The notes below the pieces were generated by a model. It worked only from the letters and a program-made list of their open reading frames with translations, ran no database searches and had not been told where the DNA came from. Below are positions 1 through 10,045 of a stretch of DNA of 64,000 nucleotides, piece by piece (within the stretch, counting starts at the first letter, position 1; every line of letters starts with the position of its first letter). Source of the DNA: Siphonodentalium dalli (Eukaryota; Mollusca; Scaphopoda; Gadilida; Siphonodentaliidae); the NCBI GenBank assembly GCA_032622095.1, contig CP136061.1:85720324-85784323 (forward strand). The letters run 5' to 3'. The position numbers and the translations under genes are program-made.

Positions 1-988
1 GAAGCAACGCGAAATATTCATCGAAAACAACAATCATAAACTACAGCGATCGCAAGTGATTTGAAGAACGCCGTGACGTCATCGCACGCGCTGATATTAA
101 ACGTGTCTATTACCGATAATTATGAAACTGCTTTTATGGCCAAATTATGTGATAAATTTATATCTTCAATGTTTACTTAATCTATTTATTTTTTAGTTAT
201 TGACACACATAATTACGATTACAATGGAGAATTCATCGTAATTTGCGTGGTTAGTCGAAAATCTACGGAATATTTACAACGGAAAATGCCGAACACAGCT
301 CGCGAGGTCAACTCAGTTCGCATACTTTAAAAAATTTGTAAACAGTGCGGTAATTGTCTCTTTTCACATTAAATTACCACTTTCAATTCACAACTGATAT
401 GGGTTTCAGATCAAATAGCATGTCTTCTGCGGAAAATATCCGTTTATTGTCGCAATTATTATATTTTATTTCATATAATTGTGGTTTTATTTGAGCGGGT
501 CATTAACGCTTAACTCGTGTCATAAGAAGGCATAGGAGGCGATCTCGGACTAAAATCCAGCATCTCGCCATACCAATATCTTAGCTGGTTTTAGTACGAG
601 AAGACTTGGACTACGGGGTATATAGAGGGTCTGTCTCTTTGTAAACATGTGATATATAGTTACCGGGGTATACAGATGGTCATCTCTTTATAAACATATG
701 TTATATAGTTACCGGGGTATAAAGATCGTCTATCCACAGGGGCCTGTAACGCTGTCCGCCCCCTTTTGCGCTGCCCATATACGCCGCCGCTATATACGCG
801 CCTGATTCACGCTAATGGTATAATAATAACACAAGGGTAACTGTAGAAATTCACCTTTTTACCATCACTCGCCGATCGATCAAATATAGCTCTTTCACAC
901 CAGTAATGCCACAGATATAACCACGGATGTATCGGCGAAGAATTCATCTTTCAATCAATACCACAAACTCCCATCAAAACCATTCATA
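1..988. other. non-coding upstream sequence, probable intron or flank of the zinc-finger exon
   Basis: I see no coding sequence here. About 820-960 resembles about 5725-5865, which lies upstream of the second zinc-finger fragment. Shared phrases are an AACACAAG/ATCACAAGAG segment, a CCGATCGAT block and a CAGATATA block. This suggests the upstream non-coding DNA was duplicated together with the zinc-finger exon. The similarity was judged by eye and is diverged. Confidence 0.4.
617..735. repeat. short tandem repeat, ~49-bp unit, about 2.4 copies
   Basis: The phrases 'ATCTCTTTATAAACATA' and 'ATATAGTTACCGGGGTATA' recur at about 49-bp spacing. The same phrase occurs once more inside the left arm of a foldback repeat at 25117-25645, so these copies are probably a fragment of that dispersed family. 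Confidence 0.6.
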
Positions 989-1738
989 TACATAGCATTT
1001 GATAATTTTTTAACCACCGAATATTGTCTCCGAAGACCGTAAATTTTCATTTTGATCCGGCTCAGATCAAAATGTCGGAAATCTTCTTATAACTTCACCC
1101 CCGCGCGGCTTACTATAATTAAAAATCGGCCAAACGATCAACTAAACGTTTAGCGCTCAGTGATTTCTTGTCGGCTAATAATTTATTTACTCATACAAAT
1201 CAACAGATCGTCAGTAAACAATTTCTATAGAGGAGAAATCTGTCGATAATTCCAACTTTAAAACAAAAATTTGTCAAGTCACAAAGTTCCTAATTTTAAT
1301 TATTCATTGTGACCTGACCTTTCTATGACTGACATAGTAGAAACAGCCAATCACCGCTCAGTGTTAGAATCGAGGTCCTCATTTTAATATTCATTATGAC
1401 CTGACCTCGATTCTAACACTGAGCGGTGATTGGCTGTTTCTACTTGTGACTTGACAAATTTTTGTTTTAAAGTTGGAATTATCGACAGATTTCTCCTCTA
1501 TATAAATTGTTTACTGACGATCTGTTGATTTGTATGAGTAAATAAATTATTAGCCGACAAGAAATCACTGAGCGCTAAACGTTTTTTGATCGTTTGGCCG
1601 ATTTTTAATTATAGTAAGCCGCGCGGGGGTGTAGTTATAAGAAGATTTCCGACATTTTGATCTGAGCCGGATCAAAATGAAAATTTACGGTCTTCGGAGA
1701 CAATATTCGGTGGTTAAAAAATTATCAAATGCTATGTA
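989..1738. repeat. long inverted repeat (foldback / MITE-like element)
   Basis: The left arm begins TACATAGCATTTGATAATTT at 989. Its reverse complement ends at 1738. The arms are about 290 bp and nearly identical. A second inner inverted pair, about 1338-1376 against 1403-1442 (TAGAAACAGCCAATCACCG), lies within the loop. No ORF of note is present. The element ends 38 bp before the first codon of the zinc-finger array. No target-site duplication could be fixed with confidence. Confidence 0.85.
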
Positions 1739-1776
1739 CTGTGTTTCATATAATCGTGAAAGTCATTTATGTATAG

Positions 1777-3138
1777 CAAGAATATCAGTGCGATATATGC
1801 GAGAAAGAATTCACTAAATTAAGCAACTTGACGAGACATAAGCGAGTTCACACGGTCGATAGACCATATCAGTGCGACATATGCGATAAAACATTCAAAC
1901 TCTCAAGTTATCTATTAACAAGTCATAAACGAATTCACTCCGGTAATCGCCCATATCAGTGCGATATTTGCGAGAAAGCATACACTGAATCAAGCTATCT
2001 GACCAGACATAAGAGAGTTCACATCGATGATCGACCGTATCAGTGCGGTATATGCGATAAATCATTTAAATACTCAAGTTATCTAACATGTCATCTTGAA
2101 CGAAGTCACTCCGGCAATCGTCCACATCAATGTGATATTTGTGAAAAATCATTCACTCTATCGTGTCTTCTATTGAGACATAAAAAAATACACTCCGGCG
2201 TCAGTCCATATAGATGTGATATTTGTGAAAAATCGTTCACTGTGTCATGTGATATAACTGAACACCAGAAAATTCACACTCGATATCGACCCTATCAGTG
2301 TGATCTCTGCGAAAAAATATTCAAAAACTCACTCAACATGGCGACACATAAGAGAACCCACACCGGCGACCAGCCATATCAATGCGATATTTGTGAGAAA
2401 TCATTCTCGCAACCAGGTAATTTGACAAGTCATAAACGAATCCATTCCGGCGATCGACCATATCAGTGCGATATATGCGAGCAAGCATTCACTCAATCGT
2501 GTGCTCTAACAAGTCATAAACGAATCCACTCCGGTGACAGCCCGTATAGATGTGATATTTGTGAAAAATCATTCAACAGGGCGGGAAAGTTGACATTACA
2601 TAGGATGATTCACACCGGCGATCGACCGTATCCTTGCAATCTATGTGAGAAAGCTTTCACTACATTAGTCACCATTACGAGACATAAGAGAACCCACTCC
2701 GGCGATCGGCCGTATCAATGTGATATGTGTGAGAAATCATTCACACTGTCGGGCAATTTGACCGCACACAAGAGAATCCACACCGGAGATAGACCGTATA
2801 TGTGTGATATATGCGAGAAAGCATTCACTGAATCAAGCGGCGTGAAGAGACATAAGCGAATTCACTCCGGCGATCGTCCTTATCAATGCGATATTTGTGA
2901 AAAATCATTCACCGATTCGGGAAAGTTGGCAAGACACAAGAGGGTTCACATCAAAGATTCATATGGATTATTGCCGGTATCGGTGCAATATACGAGAGAA
3001 AGCATTCCTACAATCGCATCAGTTAAAGGTACTCAACCCGTAAAGAGGGTCCCCATCTCAACAGATTCCAACAACAACAATCCGATCAGAGGGTCCTATA
3101 TTACTATTTCTTTGGCTTTGGGGGTAAAAAATATTTGA
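1777..3138 (+). CDS. C2H2 zinc-finger protein, large 3' exon with 14 intact fingers
   Basis: The frame opens after a TAG at 1774-1776 and encodes 14 consecutive C2H2 fingers of the form CDICEKSF-x-LTxHKRIH, joined by HSGDRP/HTGDRP linkers. This is the array type of Kruppel-like nuclear DNA-binding proteins. There is no in-frame ATG before finger 7 (M near 2338), so the start codon should lie in an upstream exon. A possible acceptor is the AG at 1775-1776, with a poor pyrimidine tract. Finger 2 has 13 instead of 12 residues between Cys2 and His1, and finger 4 has a His-x4-His ending. After finger 14 a net 16-nt insertion shifts the frame, and the remaining ~60 residues to the stop at 3136-3138 are not zinc-finger sequence and run into a transposable element. 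The gene is probably decayed or truncated at its 3' end, but the intact fingers could still fold. Confidence 0.8.
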   Translation, partial: QEYQCDICEKEFTKLSNLTRHKRVHTVDRPYQCDICDKTFKLSSYLLTSHKRIHSGNRPYQCDICEKAYTESSYLTRHKRVHIDDRPYQCGICDKSFKYSSYLTCHLERSHSGNRPHQCDICEKSFTLSCLLLRHKKIHSGVSPYRCDICEKSFTVSCDITEHQKIHTRYRPYQCDLCEKIFKNSLNMATHKRTHTGDQPYQCDICEKSFSQPGNLTSHKRIHSGDRPYQCDICEQAFTQSCALTSHKRIHSGDSPYRCDICEKSFNRAGKLTLHRMIHTGDRPYPCNLCEKAFTTLVTITRHKRTHSGDRPYQCDMCEKSFTLSGNLTAHKRIHTGDRPYMCDICEKAFTESSGVKRHKRIHSGDRPYQCDICEKSFTDSGKLARHKRVHIKDSYGLLPVSVQYTRESIPTIASVKGTQPVKRVPISTDSNNNNPIRGSYITISLALGVKNI

Positions 3139-3525
3139 TTCGAGTCGAGGAACCCATCAAACAAAGCTCAGAGTTATTAGATATTGATTTTTCAAATTTG
3201 TTATGTTCTCGAGATGAGTACCAATAACTGCCGTAATCTGCTCTGGATGTGTACCTCAAATCTATTCAAACAGACAAGGATGAATAACTCTAAAATCAAG
3301 TGGTAATTTTAACGCAATTTTCAATGAGTTCTGGGCCAGATAGTATTCCCGATAATGAAAAATAATAGATTTATAAAATCGATATCTAACAAATCTGAGC
3401 TTTGATGGGTGACTTCCTCGACTCGAATCAAATATTTTTGACCCCCGAAGCCATTGAAATAGTAATTGAGAGGAGTTTTATCGGGTTGAGTACCTTTAAA
3501 CTGTCATAAAATAATCCACTCCGGT
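2978..3525 (+). pseudogene. disrupted 15th zinc finger, split by a TTAA-flanked element
   Basis: In the +1 frame relative to the upstream array, 2978-3026 reads as the start of a finger (YRCNIREKAF..). The second metal-binding Cys is replaced by Arg. The finger resumes at 3500 as CHKIIHSGD. If 3027-3495 and one TTAA copy are removed, the two halves join with 12 residues before His1 and 3 between the histidines. This is canonical spacing, so the element inserted into an existing finger. The upstream frameshift comes from about 16 extra nucleotides in the linker. Confidence 0.8.
3027..3495. mobile_element. 469-bp foldback MITE with TTAA target duplication
   Basis: The ends are AGGTACTCAACCCG and its exact complement CGGGTTGAGTACCT, flanked by TTAA at 3023-3026 and 3496-3499. 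Longer imperfect arms follow, including the phrase TTTGATTCGAGTCGAGGAA at 3135 and its complement near 3415. There is no coding capacity. A TTAA target is typical of piggyBac-type elements. The reading frame of the interrupted finger confirms both boundaries. Superfamily assignment is inference because the autonomous partner is not visible. Confidence 0.85.
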
Positions 3526-4345
3526 GATGTGCGCGAAGCTCACGCAGTTCAAGATCATATATAATGTGCGCGATGCGCAGAAAGGGGCTGTAGACCCCTC
3601 CCCGATGAATAAAGTTTCCCGAATTGAGCCTGTTTCAGTATAGATAAAGTACAATATTTTGATTGTTGCGTTCCATACATGTATGTCCATGCATATATAT
3701 GGGTTGGGGAGATGGGGTGCATCCATGGGGGTAAAACATACAATTTTATTGAAAAGTGTTCATACAAATGAACCGCACAGTGCAGGCGTGTGATAATTAG
3801 GCGGCATGCGGAATACAGGTTCCAAAGTGGGTCCGTTCAAAATGTGCAACAAGCTCCCGAATGAAGGCTCCTGTATTGAGTATGTTTCAGTTGGTGCATA
3901 GTAGTATTTAAATAATATACTGATTTTGTTTCGTTCAATTTGTGATGCGCATATGTAGACTGTGTGTGTAGAAATAGAGTTTTAGTGAAATAAAGTGTTC
4001 CAACGCGCATCCATTAACAAAAAAAAGAGAAGCATGACCATTCCATGTGTCCATGAAAGCGGACACTAGAAAATGACAAAGAACATTTATATACCCGTCA
4101 TTTTGTGACGGGCAACCCCCTAGTATATTATAAATATCGTCTGCATGATTGTTAAAAAAAACAATTTTAATTCATGATTGATTGACATTCAATAATTAAT
4201 TAATTGTTAATTCGTCTTTATTCTATATACGGTATAATCGCAGAGTGCACAAATAAATGTAAATTATTACATCAAATATAAAAACACACAACTTCAGTCA
4301 ACATAAAAAAAAACAACAGCGAAGTATACTATTAAGTATCTTGAT
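3526..4345. other. non-coding repeats, SINE/retroelement-like fragment
   Basis: About 3560-3640 (GCGCAGAAAGGGGCTGTAGA, then a GAGCCTGTTTCAG phrase) resembles the complement of 31660-31740. The stretch ends near 4130 with ATACCCGTCATTTTGTGACG followed by CCCCCTAGTATATTATA, which looks like a retroelement 3' end. The rest to 4345 is AT-rich with no gene seen. Confidence 0.4.
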
Positions 4346-4353
4346 CGCCGATG

Positions 4354-4409
4354 TTGAAGATCCCCCGGAGATACCCGAATCGGCTCGGCAATATTCGGGG
4401 GATCTTCAA
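4354..4409. repeat. small hairpin
   Basis: TTGAAGATCCCCCG pairs with CGGGGGATCTTCAA across a ~28-nt loop. No associated gene was identified. Confidence 0.6.
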
Positions 4410-4549
4410 AATCGAAGATCAGCGTCCTTGCTACCTTTCCGGTGACGTATGTTCCAGGCCCTGTAAACGAACGTTCAATATCACAATTTATAGAATGGGT
4501 TTATTGAACGGAATAAGGGTAGGATAATGTAATAATATAATCGGAGTGT

Positions 4550-5715
4550 CTAAAGAAGGGTATACCGATCTTTAGCACTAAGGGCTAAAGAACGGTATAC
4601 CGCTCTTTAGCGACGAGGGCTAAAGAGCGGTACGGATTATAACGTTATGCGTTGGCGCAATATATCTTGGCAACGCACGTGCCGCTCATCCAACATGGAC
4701 CGCTCTTTAGCACCGAGGGCTAAAGAGCAGTATACCGTTCTTTAGCACCAAACACTAAAGAGCGGTAAGGGAGACCCGGGCAAAGCGGATCGCCCGGGCA
4801 AAGCCGATCACCTTTATTATTTCAATACTAGCAAATTATTCCGATTCTATCCGTATTTTAGAATAAGATAGTTTTAAGTTTGGTTAGTTTTGATATATTT
4901 CCACAGAGAACTAGGTATACTAAAATTTTGTAGCCCATTAGAACATTTTCGTCGACATTTTACGATTACCAAATATGTAATTATTGTGCGTTTGCGCATA
5001 TCTATTGCGCAGATCGATGGTCACATACCCATCTACCCGAATAAATGTTGTCGGTGTCCAAGGCAATATATATGTGGAATAAGACAATATGTCAATTTGC
5101 TATATTTGATAGGACACGCGCGTAATTCGCCGGACTGTAAAAAGATGTGATCTGGGCAAAGCGGATCGGGCAAAGCGGATTATTCATAACATGACTAACT
5201 TCCGGTACACATGCGTAGATTAAGTGAATTTGGACAATTTTAGTCCGATGTATCGACAAAACTCGTGCGGAACATGACCATAATTAGAAAACTTGAGCGT
5301 CTGAAAACACGCGGTATTATTATTTGGGATAAATATGTATTATTGTAATAAATAAAACTAAAAAGCATATGAATAGTTGAAAATTATTGCATTTTCAGAA
5401 GGATTCGTTTGCTGATCCGCTTTGCCCGATGTGGTGATCCGATTTGCCCAACGGCCGTCAAAGCGGATCAAAATTAAAAATCACCAATAGATGTATCTTA
5501 ATGCATCATCCGTCAAATGTTATGCCATCATGATTAGAAACTGACAGTGCTAATAATTCTGATTGCCGGTTGCATTTTGTACAAGAAACCCTTACGTGAT
5601 CCGCTTTGTCCGGGTATCCCCTATACCGTTCATTAGCGTATCAGGCCCGTATCGCTAAAGCGCAGTATACCGCGTTTAGCGTTTGGTACTAAAGAGGGTA
5701 TACCGTTCTTTAGCC
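4550..5715. mobile_element. nested non-autonomous elements with multiplied terminal motifs
   Basis: The outer parts (4550-4770 and 5622-5715) are packed with inverted and direct copies of GCTAAAGAGCGGTATACC and form several small cruciforms. Between them an inner element, about 4773-5616, starts GACCCGGGCAAAGCGGATC and ends GATCCGCTTTGTCCGGGTA. The same GGGCAAAGCGGATC motif recurs near 4792, 5155, 5170, 5413, 5440 and 5460 in both orientations. Subterminal motif repetition of this kind is typical of non-autonomous DNA transposons. The inner element appears inserted in the outer one. No transposase frame was found. Confidence 0.55.
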
Positions 5716-5888
5716 GTGGCCTAATAATATATCACAAGAGAACAATATCTAAAAACATAGTCATATCCTGCTGGTAAACACGAAATATCTATATGTGAGA
5801 AGACCAACTATTCACCGATCGATAAATAATAATACTCAGTAATCAGTTCCAGATATATTCTTGCACCTGAAACAAAAGTACGAAGTAA

Positions 5889-6245
5889 AATGTAGCACCG
5901 TATCTGTGCGATATTTGTGAGAAAGTATTCACGGAATTAAGCGCTCTGACCATGCATAAAAGAATGCACTCCGGCGATCGCCCATATCAATGTGATATGT
6001 GTGAAAAATCATTTCTGCTGGTGGGTAACTTGAATGCACACAAGAGGAAACACACCGGCGATCGACCATATCAGTGCGATATATGTGAGAAAGAATTTAG
6101 TCAATCAAGCAACCTGACGACACATAAAAGAACACACTCTGGCGAACGCCCATATCAATGCGATGTGTGTGAAAAATCATTTGCCCTTAAGGGACAATTG
6201 ACTTCACACAATAGGATACACACTGGTGAACGCCCGTATATCTAA
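5889..6245 (+). CDS. C2H2 zinc-finger fragment, four fingers
   Basis: After a TAA at 5886-5888 the frame encodes four C2H2 fingers with the same CDICEKxF and HSGDRPYQC signature as the array at 1777-3138. It stops straight after the last linker (GERPYI then TAA). The first in-frame ATG (5952) lies inside finger 1, so it is an internal exon piece or a decayed copy rather than a complete gene. Diverged similarity of 5725-5865 to 820-960 suggests a tandem paralogue of the first gene. A splice acceptor at the AG of 5894-5895 is possible but lacks a good pyrimidine tract and would put the exon in a different phase from copy 1. Confidence 0.65.
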   Translation, partial: NVAPYLCDICEKVFTELSALTMHKRMHSGDRPYQCDMCEKSFLLVGNLNAHKRKHTGDRPYQCDICEKEFSQSSNLTTHKRTHSGERPYQCDVCEKSFALKGQLTSHNRIHTGERPYI

Positions 6246-7739
6246 CTTATTAGATCCAACATCCATTACGACATAATTGGCATAAAACCAATCCCTTGTT
6301 ATCTCCGGGACACGAAAATGCAAGCATATACACGGACAATCTGAACAGGTCTACAGGCGGCCAGCACAGACAAGCACAGGGTGGCTCCAGTGCGAAATTT
6401 TGATTGCTCCAGTTCGAAAACGAACAAAAATGATAAGCTTCAGGGCGCACCCACGATAAATAATTTCGATATTGCACATGATAATTTAGTATATTGTAGT
6501 CGTTGTAGCTGAGCATAATGACATTTTATCTAATATTTGTGCATAAATTTGTCTCTTTGCGCTTTGCAGAGCAAATTGAGATGTACCATTGCAAAATAAG
6601 GTGGACAAGAACTTTTAGTGTCAAATAATAACAGAATCGTTCACTTTATGGTGCAAACCTGACATTTGGCATGAATGGCCAGTGTATGTCAATTATGAAG
6701 ACTGACTTTTTTCCGATAAACCAATCACAATTGTCGATTTATTCAAAATGGCCGCAAACTTTATGAATTGGCCGCCGTTTTCAGCTTTTACTTAACGTAT
6801 ACGACGAATGTGACTTCTATTCCTTATTTGAACATTTTAATATTTCGCTCAAATAAAGGGTGTTGTACGATGGCCGCAATACTCTATTTCCACACACACC
6901 CACCCAATCAAACATGGCCACCATCCAGAGGGATTCAAATAGGGAACCCATGCCAGTTCTCTGCCCTTTACCGATTTAGGTTGAACAAAGAGTAGGTTTG
7001 CTCCCAAGACACCAGTGAAGACACCCCCACATATTCACCAAACACATCCAATTAAAAATAGCCGCCGTCCAGAGGGATCCAAAATAGGGGATCACTTGGT
7101 TTGAACTTTCTAACTGTTGGTAATTTCCAACCAACCTGACACCACCTATAATGTTGGTATATTTCCAATTGATAGCAATTTCAGACAAATATTCGGACTA
7201 AATATAGAAACGATTTGCTAGAGTTGTTCTAAAACAACATATGTCCCACCAATTAGTTGTTGGAAATCAACCAACTAACAATTTCAACCTATAACTGGAT
7301 TAAAATTTCAAACAAATGCTGTCAGGCATGAAATTTCCAGCTGTTGAATATATTGACCAAAGTTGGACGGTTAGTCCCCCCCCCCCCCCAAAAAAACCCC
7401 TGTCGCCATGTTCCTGGGGCGGAATACACCCCCTATGATAATATAGCCGGCGCCACGTCCCTTCATATCAACAAAAATAGCTTCATGGAAACCGTGAAGC
7501 ATCGAAATCAACATGAAAGCACACTGCGGTGACGATTTCTCGGACTGGTGCACTTTCGCCGAATGCACACCGTCGCGTTGCTTGTTATCGCAAAGGCAAC
7601 GTACCATTTTTGATATTTTATATACCTTATTTTAACAAACTTACAATCCCCACATGACAATGATTTTGATTGGCAATATTAAAAACAATACAAGATGACA
7701 ATAACTGATGATGGTAGTAAAATTGAGCACATGCTCCAC
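6246..7739. other. non-coding, short repeated phrases, no gene recognised
   Basis: Two copies of a 'GCCxCCxTCCAGAGGGAT' phrase (about 6913 and 7060) flank a diverged duplication. A C-rich then A-rich homopolymer lies near 7376-7400. Open frames here show no recognisable protein features. Confidence 0.4.
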
Positions 7740-8072
7740 TCAGAATGATTTCGGATTTGTCATAGTAAAAAGCACTGGAAATTGTGAGGTTGGGAAAAAA
7801 ATACAAAGAATTTCAGGTTTAATGAATCCTGAGGACCAAGAGCCGCTTTCAATATACAGAATGGCCTTTAATTGAGGGGGAAACGTAATTTTCTTATATA
7901 AACTTCTCACATTTATGCTCCCTGATCTCAATTTCTGTGCATAGTATAGACTTTCTCTCGCCGGAAACGCACAGGCGATTGCGCACTGGACAAGTATACG
8001 ATTTCGGACGGATTTAGCAGGAGCCCCAGTGATATTAAATGATCCTACTCTTATTCCATTCAATAAACCCAT
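7740..8072 (-). CDS. hypothetical 110-aa ORF, possible repeat-derived exon
   Basis: This frame runs from an ATG at 8072 to a stop at 7740. I do not recognise the protein. It is moderately basic, has no signal peptide, and has no clear domain. About 60 bp around its start (8037-8107, complement) also occur at about 4470-4530 on the + strand, where the same MGLLNGIRVG reading is followed at once by a stop. The ORF start therefore lies in a dispersed repeat. It may be a fragment of a transposon-encoded protein or a chance frame. Confidence 0.25.
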   Translation of the reverse strand: MGLLNGIRVGSFNITGAPAKSVRNRILVQCAIACAFPARESLYYAQKLRSGSINVRSLYKKITFPPQLKAILYIESGSWSSGFIKPEILCIFFPTSQFPVLFTMTNPKSF

Positions 8073-8431
8073 TCTATAAATTGTGACATCAAACGTTCGT
8101 TTAATAACAAGAAATAGTGCCAGGTGACCTTTGACTTCCGGTTTCTCATATGTTTACATTCCGTACGCTACGTCTTAAAATACTATGGCTTTTCCAATAT
8201 TTTTCCAACAAACTATAATGAATGAAGAGTTTGAAAAGTTATGTCATTAAATATATGCTATTAAATACGCCAAAGAGGCTTTATTTATCTGGGACTATTT
8301 CTTTACATGGACAAACAACGCATAGTTCAGTGAAACGTCATCGTATGCCTTATAGAAGCCGATCTTAGTTTCGCGTCCTATTTGTTGATTTAAGTATGTT
8401 TTGTCGAAGTTTTGGATCATGTAATAAATAG

Positions 8432-8578
8432 AATCTACAACTCGTCCCCTGTTTATAGCGGAATTTACAAACCTCGTCCAGTAAATTAGGTCTGAACCTC
8501 GTCAAAGGCTCGGTCCAGACCTAATTTACTGGACTGGTTTTGTAAATTCCGCTATAAACTGGGGACTCATTGTAGATC
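8432..8578. repeat. 147-bp hairpin (MITE-like)
   Basis: About 65-bp arms (TTTATAGCGGAATTTACAAA and its complement) close over a short loop near 8497-8511. The ends are GAATCTACAA and TTGTAGATCC. There is no coding capacity. Confidence 0.8.
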
Positions 8579-8819
8579 CTCTATATATTACATGGTGGCT
8601 GACAAACTATGTGTAATATATACACCATTAACTAATTTATAATAGGGATCAGATAGAAATTATGGTTTATAACCTGCGCAACTACACTCTATATCATATA
8701 TGATGTATAATGAAAAGAGCGTTGTCTTGTTTCTTTCTTAGCTTTTTCATAAAACAACATTTACATCTCGGGTTAAATTCATAATAATTATAAACTTGAC
8801 TACCTTTTATTGATAATAA

Positions 8820-9190
8820 ATTTACGGTATACCACACTATATCATATATGATATTATAGATATGGGAATTATAACATTATATATGGGGAACTTAAAATAC
8901 TTTACCGATCATAGTATTTGTAACAGGAAACAAGCGACTCGACTATTACTACATAGCCCGTGCATTTTGTGCCCAACAGTATTGCTCGAACAATTATTAT
9001 GACGAATATGTTTTAAGCCGTATTTGCTCCTGTCCTTATTTGACTTTCTAAAAGGCTCTGGTCAACCTGTCAGTGCATCACTCTGACTTGGTTTATGTCA
9101 TTCTGGTGTACTGGGTTTGGTGTTCACCTAGCCAGGCAATGTATTACCTGGTCAGACACTCAACTTCCTATATTGGTTACACATAAAACA
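8820..9190. repeat. dispersed repeat, copy 1
   Basis: This matches 18775-19090 in the same orientation. Shared phrases are CATTTTGTGCCCAACAGTA, ATGTTTTAAG and TTGGTTACACATAAAACAAA. Function is unknown; it is probably a transposable-element fragment. Confidence 0.65.
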
Positions 9191-9417
9191 AAATTAAGTG
9201 GGCCTTTAAAAACTACAAAATTAATAAGTGTTAATAAGGAAACTACTCATCAATGAGAAATACGAAATTAGAAACAAGTAACGAGAACGGAAAATTGAGA
9301 AGAACGATATACATTAAAAGAGTGAACATGCAGTAATTATCGATTATTTAGAGCATTACTGCAGATGTAAAACATTGCCGAAATACAATAATGCTCGAAG
9401 TAATCGACGCCTTAACC

Positions 9418-9568
9418 ACAGCAGAATTATGGGTAACTTTTCAGGATTTAGTCGGAAATATGGCTTGTTGCCATTCATCGGAAAGCTCTCGGCAGCAGAA
9501 TTATGAGTAACTTTGCAGGATTTAGTCGGAAATATGGCTTGTTGCCATTCATCGGAAAGCTCTCGGCG
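9418..9568. repeat. 75-bp tandem duplication related to a TA-MITE
   Basis: The segment CAGCAGAATTATG..AAAGCTCTCGG occurs twice head to tail. The same sequence forms the arms of the element at 19585-19788, and the nearby GCATTACTGCAG at 9353 resembles that element's terminus. This is a rearranged copy of the same family. Confidence 0.65.
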
Positions 9569-9699
9569 AAAATGGGTCAGGATGAGATGCAAAAAACATT
9601 ACAATATGTTGCCCAAATGATTATATATTACATTAAAGAAGAAAACAAGTTTCTGTTCGTCACCAGTTTCGAACGTAGGCGAATGATTAGTGGTGCATG

Positions 9700-10045
9700 T
9701 GCAAAAAATCATCAAATTTCCAACTTCCGGTCGCCATATTGGCCGCCATCTTTGTCGAATAGCGGACATTTTTCGATTAAAAGAATGGCTGATACACTAT
9801 AATCACCTTTATGTAGAGATATTCAATGGTACATCTGAAACTTTCTGCTAGAATTGGGTAAAACGTACCATGTATCTGCTGTTTAAATTCGGACGGCGGC
9901 CATATTGATGACGTCATAATTTGGCCCAGTCGCGACCCCCAGGTGTCTAACATTCTTTTTCCAACAATTCAATTATCAGGCAACATCACTAGCATAGTCG
10001 CTATATTTCTTCACAAAATGCACACGGGAGAACATAAGAGCCTCT
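9700..10045. repeat. 3' end of the large gene plus flank, copy shared with 16000-16350
   Basis: About 145 bp around 9895-10045 is closely similar to 16183-16345 in the same orientation, including CCAGTCGCGACCCCCAGGTG. A weaker match extends to about 9715 (TTCCGGTCGCCAT). It covers the last ~20 codons of the large - strand gene and its 3' flank. Confidence 0.75.

Noticed and set aside
4890-5150. 86-codon frame inside the nested element
   Set aside because: No domain, not repeated, and it lies within a non-autonomous element. Likely chance.
3526-5888. A single zinc-finger array split by a 2.4-kb insertion (3525 joined to 5898)
   Set aside because: The linker would join plausibly (HSGD then PYLC), but the leader similarity 820-960 to 5725-5865 better supports a duplicated exon, and no target duplication is visible at 3526/5890.
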